Below are positions 4,377 through 6,998 of a DNA stretch of 6,998 nt, one piece after another. A program made the translations under genes and the position numbers. The stretch is from Helicobacter sp. (lineage in GTDB: Bacteria > Campylobacterota > Campylobacteria > Campylobacterales > Helicobacteraceae). The stretch covers positions 1 to 6,998 of the forward strand of contig JAAVGZ010000027.1 of the NCBI GenBank assembly GCA_014799985.1. The letters are read 5' to 3'. Below the pieces are notes generated by a model. The model was not told the origin of the DNA. It ran no database searches and worked only from the letters and a program-made list of their open reading frames with translations. Positions within the stretch are counted from its first letter, which is position 1. Each line of letters opens with the position of its first letter.

Positions 4377-6998
4377 CTACGCCAAAATCGTAGAAAGGTC
4401 GGTTACGCCGCCGATTCCAGCGAGCTTGACGACAAGGTCGTCAGTTGTGCCTGCGCCGTTTGTGCCTGTGGCGACAACATACGTGTCGGTCGCTGTGCCT
4501 GTAGTGTGGCTGAATCCAAGCACCTTCTCGTTGGTTGAGAGATGTGTAACAACCCAAAGCTTATGCTCGAGCGTAATCTCGGCATCGCTCGCGCTTGCCC
4601 ATGCGAAGTTCACGATTCCGTTCACAACGCTCGCGTTCAACGCGACACCATCAGCGTCTGTAACGCCCGCGCCTTGTGTCGTGCTAAGCGTGCCTGTGGC
4701 GATGTCGGCAGGCAAATACGAGCTGCCATCAAGCTTCTTGAGCGCGAGCTTGTCGCTAGCGATGTCGAAGCTTGCGTTCGCAATCGTGGTGAGGAACGCG
4801 TCAGAATAGGTGATGCTGCCATCAGCGCCCTTAGTGAGCGTTACATAGCTGTTTGCGGCAACGCCGTTGTTCGCGGTTTGCCCTTGTTGTGTCGTGCTTG
4901 CGCTCACCACGCCTGTGTCGAGCAACAATGGGTCGGTGCTTGTCGCGAAGCTTTCGGCAGGGGTGAGGATTCCGCTTGCGGTCGTTTTGTTGGTGTCGGT
5001 AACCGTCAATGTGTTGCCGTTGGCTGTAACGACAACTTTGGTAGCAACGATAGCATTGTTGTCCCACGTACTCGCCACAACTGCGCCGTCATAGACGCCG
5101 ACATCTTGCGTAAACGCGCGTGCGACTTCAGCGCCGGTGAGGTCTTTGGTCGCGATAATCGTTTTGCCATTGAAGCTATAGCTATACCCCGCACGCAAAT
5201 CTTGGAAATCAATCACGATTTGCCCCGCAGCGGCGTCTTGCATACCTGCCAATGTGATTTCTGTCGCTTTTGCAGTTCCAGAACCACCAATTTGTGCGAA
5301 GCTTACTTTCTTGGTGTCTGTAACAAATGGGTCAGACGCAACAAAATATACTTGGTCAGGGGTCGTTGATGTAACTCCTCCTGCTGTTCCAAGAGCATAT
5401 TCAAAGCCCTCTGGCAATGCAAATGCTGCTTTGATTGCTGCGGCTTCGTCCGCAGTAAGCAAAGCTTTTGAGCCATCAGCGGGTGCATACTTTGTCCCGT
5501 TGAAGCTAACCCAACTGCCAGAGCCGAGGTCAGCTGTGGTGGCAACTCCTTTAATGATTGTATCGCTAAACCATGTCGCAACTGTTTGGGCTGTTACTTC
5601 TGCACTTCCTGCATTAAACGCAACTCTTACGGTTTCTTCGCCATTGTTGAATACAAACGCGCATGTATCGCCTGTGGCGACTTTTTGGAATACAAATTTT
5701 GCCGCCTCAACGTCTGTGCCCCCTGATGTTGGCATTGTTGCTTTTGCGATTTCGTCCAAATGCGAAATTGCAAAGGTTGTCGCATTGAGTGTGCCGCTAT
5801 TTTCGCTCAAGCTATTGCCTGTCCATGTGAGGTTTAGGTCTTTGACATCGCGTTGGTTGGCGTTGGTGAAGGTGATTGAGTTTTTGTACGCAGCAGATGT
5901 GCCATTGCCGCCAACCACTGCGTTTGCCCAATCGCCTGTGAGGCTCTCGAATTTGCCATAGACGGCGATGTCAGAGCCGCTAACGTTGCCTGTTGTCGCG
6001 GTCGCTGCGTCAACGAGTTTGTCGCCACCGCCAGGATTCCAAACATACGCGCCACCAAAGCCTGTGCTCGCATATTTCGCAAACGCATCGGCGATTGTGT
6101 AGCCGTTGATAATGGCTGCGCCGTTGTTGATAACGGTTACGCCGTCAAGTGTGATGCTTTCACCTTTTCCAAGTTGCAAAAGCCCGAAATCGACAGTATA
6201 GACATCAGCTTGCGCGCTGCGTCCGCCGCCGGCGCTAAACTCGAGAGTTTCGATGTTGTTGGCAGAAAGGGTGATGTTGCCTTTGCCTTGACTTGCGATA
6301 ATCGTGAGCCCGCCATCGGGATTGTCGATTTGAAGCCCGCTGATGTCGAGTGAATCAACGCCGCTTGTTTTGCTTAGGTCGATGCGCACGGTGTCATAGT
6401 CGCCTGTTGCCTTTTGCTCTTCGCTCGCGCCGCCGAGGCTGCCCTTAATCGTGAGGTTTTTGGTCGCTGGGGTCGCGATGATGTTGAACTTGTCTGTGCC
6501 GCTGACGCCATCGAGCGTGAGTGTCGCTGTGTGTGCGCTCACGTTGATTTCTTGGGTGTCTTTCACGGTGCGGATTGTGCTTTGCTCGGGTGTGGGACCT
6601 GTGCTCGCGCGCTCTTGATAGACTGTGCCGCTATATCCTGTGATATAGGTGAGGCTCGCGGCGTATCCGCTCTCGCCTGTGATGTTGATTGCGCCGATGT
6701 TGTTGTTCGACAAGCCATCGGCAGTTTCGATTTGAGACTTGAGGTCAATCGTGATGTTGCTGCCTGTGAGCGTGCCTGTGGTGATTGCGCCTTTGGTTGT
6801 GATTTCGAGTGTGCCGGCATTTTCACCATAAATATTTGCGTTGTCAGCGCCTGTGGGCTTTTTGGCAGAAATGTTGCCCAGCAACAACCTTCCGCTATAT
6901 TGTGAGCCATCGAATTTGAGGGCATTGCGGGTGTCGATGTCGCCAAATTGGATTCCGCCTACGCCGATGAGTGTGGCATTGGTGAGGCTTGGCAATGT
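4377..6998 (-). CDS. Large S-layer/adhesin-like beta-repeat protein, 3' part
   Basis: The frame is open from the right edge to TAG at 4379-4377, giving about 874 visible residues; the true start lies outside, and a TTG at 6995 is not a credible start. Composition is rich in Ala, Thr, Gly, Asn, Asp and Ser with one cysteine, as in S-layer and type I-secreted surface proteins. The first 400 residues alternate short strands and turns (for example TLTLDGVSGTDKFNIIA, NITLSANNIETLEFS), suggesting a beta-helix or beta-sandwich array. Later segments, near 446-480 and 594-630, resemble each other: a strand, an FN-G/FNAG turn, then a short helix with V-A-W/AF. The tail DTYVVATGTNG..TDDLVVKLAGI..VTDLSTILA has the look of a type I secretion C-terminus, as in SapA- or RsaA-like proteins. 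Classical GGxGxD calcium nonapeptides are not evident. GC content is clearly higher than in the genes to its left. Alternatives are a giant adhesin or a toxin-like passenger. Confidence 0.75.
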   Translation of the reverse strand, partial: TLPSLTNATLIGVGGIQFGDIDTRNALKFDGSQYSGRLLLGNISAKKPTGADNANIYGENAGTLEITTKGAITTGTLTGSNITIDLKSQIETADGLSNNNIGAINITGESGYAASLTYITGYSGTVYQERASTGPTPEQSTIRTVKDTQEINVSAHTATLTLDGVSGTDKFNIIATPATKNLTIKGSLGGASEEQKATGDYDTVRIDLSKTSGVDSLDISGLQIDNPDGGLTIIASQGKGNITLSANNIETLEFSAGGGRSAQADVYTVDFGLLQLGKGESITLDGVTVINNGAAIINGYTIADAFAKYASTGFGGAYVWNPGGGDKLVDAATATTGNVSGSDIAVYGKFESLTGDWANAVVGGNGTSAAYKNSITFTNANQRDVKDLNLTWTGNSLSENSGTLNATTFAISHLDEIAKATMPTSGGTDVEAAKFVFQKVATGDTCAFVFNNGEETVRVAFNAGSAEVTAQTVATWFSDTIIKGVATTADLGSGSWVSFNGTKYAPADGSKALLTADEAAAIKAAFALPEGFEYALGTAGGVTSTTPDQVYFVASDPFVTDTKKVSFAQIGGSGTAKATEITLAGMQDAAAGQIVIDFQDLRAGYSYSFNGKTIIATKDLTGAEVARAFTQDVGVYDGAVVASTWDNNAIVATKVVVTANGNTLTVTDTNKTTASGILTPAESFATSTDPLLLDTGVVSASTTQQGQTANNGVAANSYVTLTKGADGSITYSDAFLTTIANASFDIASDKLALKKLDGSSYLPADIATGTLSTTQGAGVTDADGVALNASVVNGIVNFAWASASDAEITLEHKLWVVTHLSTNEKVLGFSHTTGTATDTYVVATGTNGAGTTDDLVVKLAGIGGVTDLSTILA

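Noticed and set aside
4542..5961. Plus-strand frames of 275 and 235 codons opposite the S-layer-like gene
   Set aside because: They are antisense shadows caused by the GC-rich codon pattern of the surface-protein gene. The products are rich in Cys/Arg or Ala/Val without domain sense, and no binding sites were apparent.

Overview
The window looks like accessory DNA from a Campylobacterota bacterium, most likely Helicobacter or a close relative. The grounds are AT-rich genes, a poly-C tract, many short palindromic intergenic repeats of the 'CTCGCAATGAC' type, and a very large secreted S-layer/adhesin-like protein. The genus is an inference from style, not from a marker gene.

Layout. Positions 1-173 carry the 3' end of an unrecognised plus-strand reading frame. 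Positions 174-503 hold no gene I believe in, but are dense in inverted repeats, including a nested 102-bp palindromic element. All remaining genes are on the minus strand. Reading in their direction (high to low coordinates) they are: a 5'-truncated gene for a large beta-rich, Thr/Ala/Gly/Asn-rich protein with a C-terminus like that of type I-secreted S-layer proteins (6998-4377); a repeat-rich gap with an 11-base C tract; a small putative membrane protein (4055-3789); an 827-residue OLD-family ATPase-TOPRIM protein (3681-1198); and a 196-residue protein (1094-504).

The main result concerns the last two genes. The ATPase has a canonical Walker A, the OLD-type signature region, Walker B and H-loop, then a TOPRIM-like segment, and then an extra C-terminal domain of about 170 residues. 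That domain carries the landmarks of the McrB N-terminal DNA-recognition domain (DUF3578): 'SFG', a short gap, 'IAF', then 'GIY', then a Tyr/Phe-Gly strand. The 196-residue neighbour is a second, stand-alone copy of the same domain. The two genes also share a 15-16 base stretch in their leaders and a covarying hairpin after their stop codons. I infer a candidate nucleic-acid-sensing, probably anti-phage, module. In it, an OLD nuclease would be guided by an McrB-N-like reader, with a free copy of the reader made alongside.

The S-layer-like gene is visibly more GC-rich than the defence-like genes, and repeats sit at almost every junction. This suggests the segment has been assembled from parts with different histories.
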